Source: Lithodes maja
Lineage: Eukaryota > Arthropoda > Malacostraca > Decapoda > Lithodidae
Reading direction: 5' to 3'
Length of the DNA stretch: 64,000 nt
NCBI GenBank assembly: GCA_037953745.1
Contig: JBAKBP010000705.1
Location: 186,001 to 250,000, forward strand
Positions within the stretch are counted from its first letter, which is position 1, and each line of letters begins with the position of its first letter. The notes below the pieces were generated by a model that was not told the DNA's origin, ran no database searches, and saw nothing but the letters and a program-made list of their open reading frames with translations. This document shows, piece after piece, positions 1 to 9,593 of this stretch. Both the position numbers and the translations under genes were made by a program.

Positions 1-17
1 AGAGGGTACCATCAGAG

Positions 18-1139
18 GTGAATGGAAATGGTAGTGCACTTGTGGACGTATGTGTGGGGAGGAGGCTGTGGATAGCCAACACCTTCTTCCGACACAAAAT
101 GATCCACAGGTACACGTGGAAACGGGTGTGGACGATGGAGGATGAGACAGTGGTGGAACGAATGTCATTGATTGATTATGTATGTGTGGATGAACGAATG
201 AAGAAATCTGTGCTGGATGCTAGGGTGGATGCTATTGGAGGGGGTCTGTCTGATCATTATGTAGTGGTAGCTAAGGTTAGGATACAAAAGAAGTGGGTGA
301 GGAGAGCTGGAGGGAGGCGAGAGAAGGGTGGAATGGTGAGGAGGGTGGAGAGGTTGCAGGAGGAGGAAGTCAGGGATGAGTACAGGAGAGCAGTGGAAAG
401 ACGACTAGGTGGGTTCGACCTGGAAGTTATGGAGGAAGTGGAGGAGATGAGCAAGGTGTTTAAGAATGAGATCTGTGCAGCATGTGAGGAGGTGTGTGGA
501 GTGAGGAGATGAGGGAGGGGAGTGAAAGGTACAGCATGGTGGACAGAAGAGGTAAGAATAGCTGTGGAAGAAAATAAAAAAGCATATAGAGAGTGGTTGG
601 GTAGTAGAGGGAATGAAGATTTCGAGAGACAGAAACGAGCGAGGTACGTGGAGAGTAAGAGGGTGGTGAAGAGAGTAGTGAAGGAAAGTAAGAGAAGAAT
701 AGATGAGGAATTTGGAAGGAATCTGAGTGTAAAATGGAGGGAGAGTAAGAAACTGTTCTGGAAAGAAGTCAAGAAAGTTAGGGATGGTAGCAAGGGAAAC
801 AGTAAGGGTGTGAAAGATAAGAATGGGAGAATGCTAGCCGAGAAGCAAGAGAGAGTCGAAAGATGGAGGGAGTACTTCAATGAGTTGCTAAATGTAAGGA
901 ATGAAGAGCCAGCAAACATAGCTGGATATGGTATGGGAGGGAGAAGAAGAGAAGTAGTGGAGGAGGAGGTGGGGATCAGGAGGTCAGAAGTGTGGGAAGC
1001 CATGAACAGAGTGAAGTTGGGGAAAACACCAGGAACAGATGGAGTGTGTGGGGAAATTTTGAGGTATGGTGGTGAGATAGTGATCGAATGGGTATGGAAA
1101 ATGTGCAAACTAGCATGGGAGAAGGGGAGTGCACCCGAT
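18..1139 (+). pseudogene. RTE-like ORF, endonuclease C-terminus and RT N-terminal region
   Basis: The frame begins inside the endonuclease, with the conserved stretches NTFFRHKMIHRYTW, SLIDYVCV and the catalytic SDHYVV. It then runs into the linker before RT (WWTEEVRIAVEENKKAYREW) and RT block 1 (KLGKTPGTDGVCGEIL). A TGA at 510-512 interrupts the same frame. The minus-strand copy at 58.4 kb reads through this position with an arginine codon, so the stop looks like a point mutation. The frame ends where the Jockey/CR1-like element enters at about 1140. An antisense open frame across this region (257-1147) is a low-complexity serine/leucine shadow and is not annotated. Confidence 0.8.
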
Positions 1140-3952
1140 AACATCAATTCTGTATACCAATTTCTTCAAGCAGAATCCCCTACTCTCCTTTTTTTGACAG
1201 AGACTCAAGTAACATCCACATCTGACACGTCTAGATTTAATTTTCCAGGTTATCAACTGCTCCAAAATTTCAGACCTAAAGGAGGTGTATGTTGCTTCGC
1301 AAAATCTGAAATTGCCCTGGAGCAGGTTACTAGTTTCAATTGTCCCTATTTTGATTATTCTATATACAAATTAATTTCTGCTGGTAAATTTAAATACATA
1401 TGTTGCATCTACCGTTCCCCAAATACTCCTCCAGAGCAAAGTCTTTTTGATTCTCTGTCCTCACAACTCAGTGTCCTCAACTTAAATGCTTCTTCTAAAA
1501 TCACTGTGTTGGGTGATTTTAATGTCCATAATGTTGAATGGCTCACTCATTCAGCCAGGACTGATGATGCTGGTCTTGAATGTGAGCTATTTGCAGACTC
1601 ATTTAATCTCACTCAACTAGTCAACCAACCCACCCGTGTACCAAATAATCCTAATCATAATTCCCACCTACTGGGCTTATTTTTAACAACCAATTCAGAA
1701 AATTATGATGTTACAGTGAGGTCCCCGCTTGGATCTTCTGATCACTGTCTGATTCAGGCCACCTGTCTATCACCTACCACACCTTCCCACTCTGAACCTG
1801 TTTTGGTGACTAAATGGCATTACGATAGGGCAGACTGGGAGGGTCTTCAAGGTTTCTTTATTGATATTCCCTGGACCTCTTTCTTTTCTAATGATGCACA
1901 CTCCACCTTGAGCCACATACAAGATTTTGTAAAAATTGGATTGGAAACTTTTATTCCTCATCAAAAGTACAGTAAAATATCTAATTCACCTAAATGGTTT
2001 GACCATAATTGTGCTAGAGTAACTGAACAAAAAGCAATAGCCTACAATGCATACACAAGATCAAAAGCACATGAAGCCTTTAATTACTTTAGAAACATCA
2101 GAAATCATGCCAAAACTGTATTAAACCTAACTAAATCAAACTTTCTCCACAAGCAGGCAAATAAACTTCTAAATAATCCAAATGATAACAAAATATTTTG
2201 GTCTACTCTTAACTCATTTAAATCCAACTTCACTACTGCTTCATCCATTCCACCATTAAAATCTCCGACTGGCAATCTTGTAAGTGACCCACGAGGTAAA
2301 GCTAACCTTCTTGCAAATATTTTCTCCACCAACTCAACCTTAGATGAAATAAATCAAGATGTCCCTGTACTTAATTTTAATTCGCCTGAAATTCCCTCAC
2401 TTAAGATCCACACCAGACATGTCAAAACTATTTTGCAGAATCTCTCGGTAGATAAGGCTCCTGGTCCAGATGAAATTCCTCCAATAGTACTTAAGAATTG
2501 CTCCTTGGTGCTCGCTCCTGTATTGGCAAAAATTTTCCGTCTGAGTACTCATACCTCATGCTTCCCAGTACCCTGGAAAGAAGCAAACATCCATCCAGTT
2601 CCTAAAAAAGGTGCCTCTTCAGATCCATCAAACTACAGACCAATAGCTATAACTTCCACTCTTGGTAAAGTCTTTGAAATTATATTAAATAATCACATAA
2701 TTAAGCATCTTGAGAATAATAAATTAATCAGTGATAGGCAATATGGCTTTAGACGATGTCGATCAACTGCAGACATGCTTTGCCTTCTTACGCATCAAAT
2801 CAACCAAGCTACAGACCAACATGGTGAAACACATACAATAGCACTGGATATATCAAAGGCATTTGATAGAGTCTGGCATCAATCCTTATTGTCGAAGATG
2901 TCACACTACGGCCTTGCATCATTAGTTCCACTAATTTCTTCTTATCTTCATAACAGAAAAATATGTGTAATGGTAGATGGCCTTTATTCTCAATTTCACT
3001 CAATAAATGCTGGTGTTCCCCAGGGATCAGTTTTGGCCCCAATTCTGTTCCTCATTCATATCAATGATCTCATATCTACCACTCATAATCCAATACATTC
3101 CTACGCAGATGACTCAACACTCCACAGTTCCTTCACATTTACCAATTCTTTCACCCAACCCGATCTTATAAATTCAAAAATAAACTCTGCAATTTCTCTG
3201 AACCAGGACCTTTCTAGAATTAATGGATGGGGACAAAAGAATCTAGTTTCCTTTAATGCACAGAAAACCAAGTACATTCAATTTTGTAACTGACAGAATC
3301 TCACTGACTCCCATATATTTTTTAATGATGTAAATATTCCCACTTCCCCTAGTATTGACATTCTCGGTGTAACATTAACTACTAACTTGAGCTGGACACA
3401 TTATGTTAGAAGCATTGCTAAGAATGCCTCTAAAAACTGGGACTCCTGTACAGAGTTCGAGAATTCTTCACTGACAAGCAGTTGGCCGTGATATATAAAA
3501 GTCATGTGCGTTCTCAGATGGATTACTGTTCACCTCTGTGGGGTGGAAGTGGAGTGGTTGCATTGAGGCAGTTGGACAAAATTCAAAATAAAGCTATTAG
3601 ATTAATCAATAACCCTGCAATCACATAGGACCTTCCTACATTATCCATACGAAGAAACGTTGCATCCCTTGCATTATTCTACAGATATTTTCACAGCAAT
3701 TGTTCCGAGGAACTTGCTTCAATTGTGCCGCCTCTCCACATCTTTCCCCGTAGAACTAGGGCAGCTGAGATCGCCCATGAATTTACACTTTCTCCTCCAC
3801 AATGCAGGACTTCTGCTTATCAGAATTAATTTATCCCCAGAGCTACTACTCTTTGGAATTCACTTCCCTCGAATTGCTTTCCACAAACTTACAATCTACA
3901 AATGTTTAAATCCAGTTGTTACAAACATTTTATGAATGGAGGATGCCTTTAG
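1140..3952 (+). pseudogene. Jockey/CR1-like ORF2: endonuclease plus reverse transcriptase, broken
   Basis: Endonuclease motifs run in order: LLFLTETQ with the metal-binding Glu, CCIYRSP, the GDFN motif in ITVLGDFNVHN, and SDHCLI. RT motifs follow: DKAPGPDEIPP, SNYRPIAITS, QYGFRRCRSTAD, the first catalytic Asp in ALDISKAFD, GVPQGSVLAP, and YADD at 3102-3113. A TGA at 3291-3293 ends the first long frame. A one-base deletion near 3437 and a TAG near 3627 break the rest. The expected C-terminus (FMNGGCL then stop) is recognisable at 3930-3952. The upstream open frame is continuous with RTE sequence from 522, which gives an artificial 923-codon fusion, not a real gene. Confidence 0.85.
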
Positions 3953-4004
3953 GCACATGGACCTTTTTGTTTTATCTGTGTTTTTCCTTCCTCCGTTCAT
4001 TGTC

Positions 4005-4035
<31 letters not shown>
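1140..4035 (+). mobile_element. Jockey/CR1-like non-LTR retrotransposon, copy 1, nested in RTE copy 1
   Basis: The insert starts inside the endonuclease domain, so it is 5'-truncated, and ends in a poly(A) tract of about 25 bases at 4010-4035. The host RTE frame resumes directly after the tail. Comparing the flanks with the uninterrupted RTE copy near 57.74 kb shows about three target bases lost and no target-site duplication. A second copy of the same family lies at 61974-63449 on the opposite strand and is nearly identical over the shared RT region. Confidence 0.88.
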
Positions 4036-5433
4036 TGGAAGACTGGCATAATAGTCCCCCTATATAAGGGCCAAGGGGAAAGAGGAGTGTGTGATAACCA
4101 CCGAGGAATATGTCTTCTAAGTGTAGTAGGGAAGGTATACAGTAGGGTAGTGATTGAGAGAGTGAGAGTGAGAACGGAGAAATGGATAGGCGACGAGCAG
4201 GGAGGTTTTAGGAAGGGAAGAGGATGTGTAGATCAGATTTTTACCCTGAATTGTGTTGTGGAGAAATATCTGGAGAAGAAACAAAAGGTGTATGTTGCCT
4301 TTATGGATTTGGAGAAGGCCTATGACAGAGTGGATAGAGAAGGTTTGTGGAAAGTACTTAGAATATACGGAGTAGATGGCAAGTTGCTGAAAGCAGTGAA
4401 GAGCATTTATGAGGGTGCAAAGGCGGCAGTACGTGTGGAGAGTGAGCAGAGCAAGTTCTTTGACCTGAATGTTGGTTTGAAACAGGGGTGTGTGATGTCC
4501 CCATGGTTGTTTACTGTATATATGGATGGAGTCATGAAAGAAATACTATCAAGAGCAGTGGATGTTGGTGTATCGCTGAAAAGGGAGGGAATTGAGTGGA
4601 AGCTACCTATACTGCTGTTTGCGGATGATACAGTTCTGATGAGTGATAATAAATGGGAGTTGCAGGGTCTGGTAAATGAGTTTGGAACAGTGTGAGAAAA
4701 ATGGAATTTGAAGGTAAATGCGGAGAAGAGCAAGGTTTTGGTCTTCGAAAGGGGTGAAGTCACAGAATGTGAGGTGAAGCTGAACGGTCAGGCTATAGAG
4801 ATCGTCAACTCTTTTAAGTATCTGGGCAGTGTGTTGAGTAAAGATGGGACTATGGATGAAGAAGTGCGGGAGAGGGTACAACAGGGAAGAGGGTTGTAGG
4901 AATGCTGAAAACAGTAACAAGAAATAGGGTGGTCAGTATGGAAGTGAAGAAGTCCTTGCATGACAGTGTGGTAATCCCGACACTGACTTACGGAAGCGAA
5001 GCATGGACGTTGGTTGAGAGACTCAGACCAAGAGTGAGAGCAGTGGAAATGAATTACTTAAGAAGTGCATGCGGAGTTACATGGAGGGATCGACAGACGA
5101 ATGAGGAAGTAAGAAGGAGGTGTGGTGTGGATGTAGATGTGCTGGAAAGTGTGAAAAGGAACAACTTGAGATGGCTTGGCCATATAGAACATATGGAAAG
5201 CGAGAGAATGACTAAGAGGGTGTACGAGAGCGAGGTGGAGGGACAGAGAGGGAGAGGTAGACCGAAAGAGAGGTGGAAGGATGGAGTGAGGAAGTATATG
5301 GATGGAGTGAGGAAGTATATGGATGAAGGCGGTGCTGGTTGGGGGGAGGGGCGTCGACTGACTGGGGACAGAGGTGCATGGGGGTGGTTCGTTCGTGGCC
5401 ACCCCTTCAGGGATCACGGCATCAGGCAATGGA
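4036..5433 (+). pseudogene. RTE-like ORF, RT palm to C-terminus
   Basis: This continues the RTE frame after the nested insertion. Visible RT blocks are NHRGICLLSVVGKVYSR, QGGFRKGRGCVDQ, the catalytic Asp in AFMDLEKAYDRV, GLKQGCVMSPWLF and FADD at 4618-4629. The C-terminal region has TLTYGSEAWTL, a basic RGRGRPKERW stretch and a 7-residue direct duplication (DGVRKYM twice, a 21-base tandem repeat near 5283-5324). A TGA at 4693-4695 and a frameshift near 4895-4905 inactivate it. The normal stop of the family, just after the RQ codons at the extreme 3' end, is replaced here by a Trp codon. Confidence 0.82.
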
Positions 5434-5439
5434 TAGAAG

Positions 5440-6691
5440 TGTTACGACCGGGGCTACGAATAAAACAAGGGCACTTGATGATTGGTCTAGTAATATGGCA
5501 CTATGCAACAACGGTACGCTAGATCCAAACCCTTGAACTTATATGCCGGCTAACAAAAACACCTATACCCTCCAAAGTTAATCTGCGATAACGGGGTATC
5601 CTTAACTGGGCATAAATGTACTCTACTTCAGGCTAACCCACACTGGTATAGCCTGATAACAAACAAGATGCAAGTTACGTTAAAATGCACAAAAGGGAAA
5701 CTATGGAAAGATCAATTAAATCACTGCAAGATTTAATACAATAAAAAGATGCTTCAATACAGTTACTCTAAACAACAATAAACTCTTCACTCCTATCTGA
5801 AAGAAAGTGAAGTCTAGTCCTACAGCATAGACCTGGAAACTTCTGAAGAAAGTCTGATGCTCATAAGATGCTCGTATCTTAAATTATATAAAGGCAGGAG
5901 GCAGGACACCATACGTGTAGACTGAATACACTAAAAGATAGGACATATAATGTTAACTGACACGGGAATACTATATATGCGCAACGGCAGTAATGCTCGA
6001 CACTAAAAGAAATACTTCCTCATCAACGAAACAGTCTGCTATGGTTGTGCAACTCAACAACAACCTAGACTAATAAATGCCGTGAATAATAATGCATACA
6101 TCTCATAAAGAGCTCATGTCCTAACTAGTGTCTGCTCGGTGAATAAAGTCTAGCTGGGATATCAAGGTTAGGAAACTGTGGCTGAGCAAGACTGGCTCAT
6201 AGCCTAGCGTTGTCCTTAAGGTGGTATGATTAAAGTTACATTAATGACGGGGATGCTCTCTTGGTAGATCCAGATCTCAAGTATCTGGTTCTACCCTGGC
6301 GATCTCTCTAAAGTCAAGCAAAGAGGCAGCACTGTGTTCTAAGGTAGTAGGCAAATGCCCTCTTACAACATGATGCTGCACTCGCAAAAGGCACAACCAA
6401 AAGGACAACCTAGGCTACCACAGAAAATGTCGAAGTCGTGTAGGTATAAGCAAACCATACACACATCGGTGACAACGACAACAGAAGCCTTATCCCAGTC
6501 TAGCATTAAATAACCCAGCAGAGCACTAAATCAATAATGGAGACACACACCGAGTTCTTACCCTCTACTAACTAAGAACCCTCAAACCTATTCTAAGTAC
6601 ATGTAAATATCTCAGAGGACGGCGCATGCAATACAATGGGCCGGCTATGGAAACCGTATGCAGAACCCAAGGGGATAAGTAATTAAATAAA
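5440..6691 (-). repeat. LTR family 2, reverse orientation, 5'-truncated
   Basis: The reverse complement ends in CCGGTCGTAACA, the same 3' end seen on the LTRs of elements C and D. It aligns along its length with the C LTRs, including the CTCTGGAGGGT box and the hairpin at 6263-6295. It is a diverged subfamily. Its 5' portion is missing because another LTR starts at 6692. No open frame of note is present. The RTE 3' end lies directly to the left. Confidence 0.8.
6263..6295 (-). promoter_or_regulatory. conserved LTR hairpin, GGTAGA/TCTACC version
   Basis: On the minus strand the arms are GGTAGA-A-CCAGAT and ATCTGG-A-TCTACC around a 7-nt loop, with one A/A mismatch. The same structure, with different but still complementary lower stems, occurs in the other family 2 and family 3 LTRs. 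A role in RNA is inferred only from this covariation. Confidence 0.5.
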
Positions 6692-7533
6692 TGTGACGCC
6701 TGCAGCTTAGCAGAACGCCATGTGGGCTCAGCCGCTCGCTTGGCCACTCGCTAACACTCGCCAGGGCAATGTATTTGGCTACAGTCTATCTACAATGTTG
6801 TACTTTCTTTCTTGTGAATCGTCATGTCACAGGCAGTACAGAAGTGGTCTTTATTTTCGCCTGTGACAATGCATTATATTTTATATCATCAGTTATAAGT
6901 TTAATGTATAAGACTGAATGATACAGCTAGAGAGTGTGAGTGAGTAAGTACAGGAGACAGAGGGTAGTCGCGTAGGGTTTCACGTTGCCTCGGTGACGTC
7001 ATGCCTCGGCCGGGCCCTCTGAGTGGCTGGCTGCCGTACCACCCTCCTGCCACGTCAGGGAGTAGTCCCCCCCCCCCCCCCCGCACTCCTGCTGCCTCTG
7101 TGTCTTCCTTGCTCAGAGCTTGCCTGACCAGCATACCCTTAACATCTCCCTTGCCACCTGTCCCCCGACTTCTACCTATAAAACTCTTTCTCTCTCTCTC
7201 AACTTCTTACCTCTCATTCTTCTAATCTATTTAATATCATAACTCCCCTTTGGTTCTGCACAATTTCATATATCGGCCATCGTATTATATGCTGAAGCTC
7301 TCAGATATTACATGTTTAGTTAGGCATTTTGGAGGGGTTACCATTTTGTCTGTAGAGGTTCGACACACTCACGGTGTCTCCCTACCTATTCCTTGGCTGT
7401 CTGCTGGGCTATTTAATGCTAGACTGGGGTAAGGCTACTTGTGTTGTGATTTCCGATGTGTACCAGGTTTTGTTGAACCTGTACAATCGCAACGGAGACG
7501 TGGGAAGCCTAGGTGGTCTTTCTGACTGTGTAC
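6692..7533 (+). repeat. LTR family 2, forward, 5' part only
   Basis: It starts TGTGACGCCTGCAGC like the LTRs of element C at 29278. It matches them through the GCTCAGCCGCTCGCTTGG block, a poly(C) run near 7065-7082, CT-rich tracts and the ACACTCACGGTGTCTCCC block. It stops abruptly at GTAC where element A begins. Its missing 3' part would lie to the right of the A/B tandem, where a different, more diverged family 2 LTR begins at 27754. A simple single insertion is therefore not supported. Confidence 0.78.
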
Positions 7534-9350
7534 TGTGACGCACCCAGTGCGTGGCAACGCAACCTGATTGTACTCCTTGGTACTCCACTGTACCGCCCGT
7601 ACCACTGTACCTTGCTGGCTACCGTCAGCAGCTATGTATATTGAGTGTGACAACTTATAACTATGTTCTTTGTATCTCTGCAAAGGTCTCGTCATGTGCT
7701 AACCAGTGGTGGGTTTTGTTTTAAGCCATGTCGAGACCTTCCATTTAATATGTAGTATCAATAGAGAAGTTGATAGATGAGACAATGGGAGTTCAGAGAG
7801 AGAGAGTGAGTTAGGCTTCAGAGCGAGAGGGTAGCAACGCGCCACGCTGCCGGGGGGGTGGTTGCCAGACGTATGGACTGGTTGGCAGCCTTGCGCTTAT
7901 AGCTAGGCGCGACAGGGTTGGTAGTCCATTGCCGCCTGCCTATGCTGCCTGGGTTGCCCATGTTGTCGTACAGCACATTGCCTGGAGGCTCGCTGTGTGT
8001 TCCATGATCAGGTTGCCTAGAACCTTTGAGATTCTAACATCCCTTGCCCTCTCTCCCAACTTCTCACGGTTGCACTCTTTCTCTCTGACGACATTACTCT
8101 CATTTCATTCTTCTCTCTATTTAAATGCATAACCTTCCCTTGAGGTCCTAAAGGAGTTTCAGCACTCACCTCTCGTATTACTCTTAGGACAAGCATATAT
8201 TTACATGTATTAGATTTAAGGGGTTAATGTGAACAGCGATCTTCTTGATGAGGATAGTTGGTGAACGTTCTACATGTTCACGAGTTATATGCCCCGCTCA
8301 TCATCCAATTTGTGACTAGACTGGTGCCATGTGTAAGAGCCCGACCATGCCCAGGAGTTGTCTGTAGAGGGGCGAGGACTTAGCCTTGATTTGCATACCG
8401 AGCCAGGAGCGAGTGTAGTACCAGAGACTACAGCTCGCTCGTAGTGCCGGTATAGTAGAGTAACGTAATTTATCTGTCCTTGTGTTCTCTACAGTCATTT
8501 CCTGGGTTCTCGCTTTCGGTGCTGGGACTCGTTGTTCCTGTGACTTGGCCTGCTAGCTAGAACACATGGGGATGATGAGTGGGATATATCTTTATTTTAC
8601 TATGCATTGCAGCTCTCTTTAAGTATATGTATGTAACACTTTACAATACACATTACTCACACACAAGACAATACTATTAATACTTTCATGTATCAATTAA
8701 CTGCACTGTCGTTTTGCTGCTGTGTCCGGAGTTCTGTTGCGTAGGGCGCATATGGACTCAGAGGGGAGACAGAGTGAGAGAAGCGAAGTAGCCTATGCGG
8801 TAGTAGGCTACCGGCGCAGTACTGTTGCCTGCAACCTTTTAGTTATTCCAAGTATAGATTCATTATTATAATAAGTGACTACTATTTATGTTCCTTCCAT
8901 GTGTATTATTAGGTATCTACTGGATCATGAACATCTTGTATGCTACATGCTAGTGCATGTTAGTAGGGGACAGTTATTCTAGTGCACGCGCTTTCAAGTA
9001 GGCGTGTACATTTGTCATTTAGCATTTCACTGTCATACCTTTAGCCTGCTTCTATTCTACATTATTAGAGGCTTAATATTAACGTAGTTTCTTGAGTATT
9101 GCATTTCTTTAGTAATAACGTAACCTATAAATGTCTGAGGGAGTTTAGCCTCATAGCCTACCCCTGTTGTACACTTTCGCCGAGTTAAGGTACCTCGTTA
9201 CCATAGACGATAACTCTGTAGGGCGTTGGTGCTTTTGTTGTCTGGAGCATATAGTATTTGGGACTGGAATCGAGCGTGTCGTTGTCACATAAGCCATTTC
9301 TGTCCTACGATCAAGAATCCCGAATATGTATTGCCGATCCAGCCGTAACA
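7534..9350 (+). repeat. 5' LTR of element A (LTR family 1)
   Basis: The boundaries are TGTGACGCACC at the left and GCCGTAACA at the right, followed at once by AAA and the primer-binding site. It matches 17195-19013 and 25442-27753 over nearly all of its length. The main difference from the next LTR is a GC-rich stretch about 75 bases in, where this copy has a run of ACTGTACC-like units. No strong TATA box was recognised with confidence. Confidence 0.88.
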
Positions 9351-9353
9351 AAA

Positions 9354-9371
9354 TGGCGACCTTGCACAAGA
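9354..9371 (+). promoter_or_regulatory. primer-binding site of element A
   Basis: TGGCGACCTTGC begins three bases after the LTR end, where a minus-strand primer-binding site is expected, and starts with the TGG that pairs with a tRNA CCA end. The first 12 bases are identical in elements A, B, C and D. I could not assign the tRNA. Confidence 0.7.
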
Positions 9372-9593
9372 TTCAGTAGTATCCTATCACATGTTTTTTG
9401 GAGAACTATTCTATGCTACCTAGTAGAGCTGGCTAGAATTTTCTTGCATATTGGAGGAATTTTTATTGTGTCATTATTGTATTGGTGGACTTGCAGATTG
9501 TTTCGTTGGGGGTGTCTAGAGTAGAGTCATTCAAGCATCTTTAACATTTTGTGAGTCGAGACTGCAATTAGTAATAAGCACTTTTTTTTTTTT

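Larger units (their letters stand above)
1..5439 (+). mobile_element. RTE-like non-LTR retrotransposon, copy 1 (5' end outside window, interrupted)
   Basis: The region encodes the C-terminal part of an APE-type endonuclease, then a reverse transcriptase, then a C-terminal tail rich in basic residues. The protein style (YGSEAWTL near the end, FADD at the RT active site, an ending in GHPFRDHGIRQ) fits the RTE clade as I know it; the clade name is inference. The body is split by a second retrotransposon at 1140-4035. The 3' end abuts an inverted LTR that begins TGTTACGACC. Two further copies occur in the window, one on the minus strand at 56364-58696 and a short 3' piece at 48097-48237, and all three share the same terminal sequence. 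In-frame stops and frameshifts make this copy inactive. Confidence 0.8.

Noticed and set aside
257..1147. 296-codon open frame on the minus strand
   Set aside because: Antisense shadow of the purine-rich RTE coding strand. It is dominated by Ser, Leu, Thr and Pro and has no motif. The matching shadow at 57682-58635 confirms the pattern.
3916..4035. start of the RT frame at 3916
   Set aside because: This start lies in the 3' UTR and poly(A) tail of the nested element and adds a run of Lys codons. The RTE coding sequence truly resumes at 4036.
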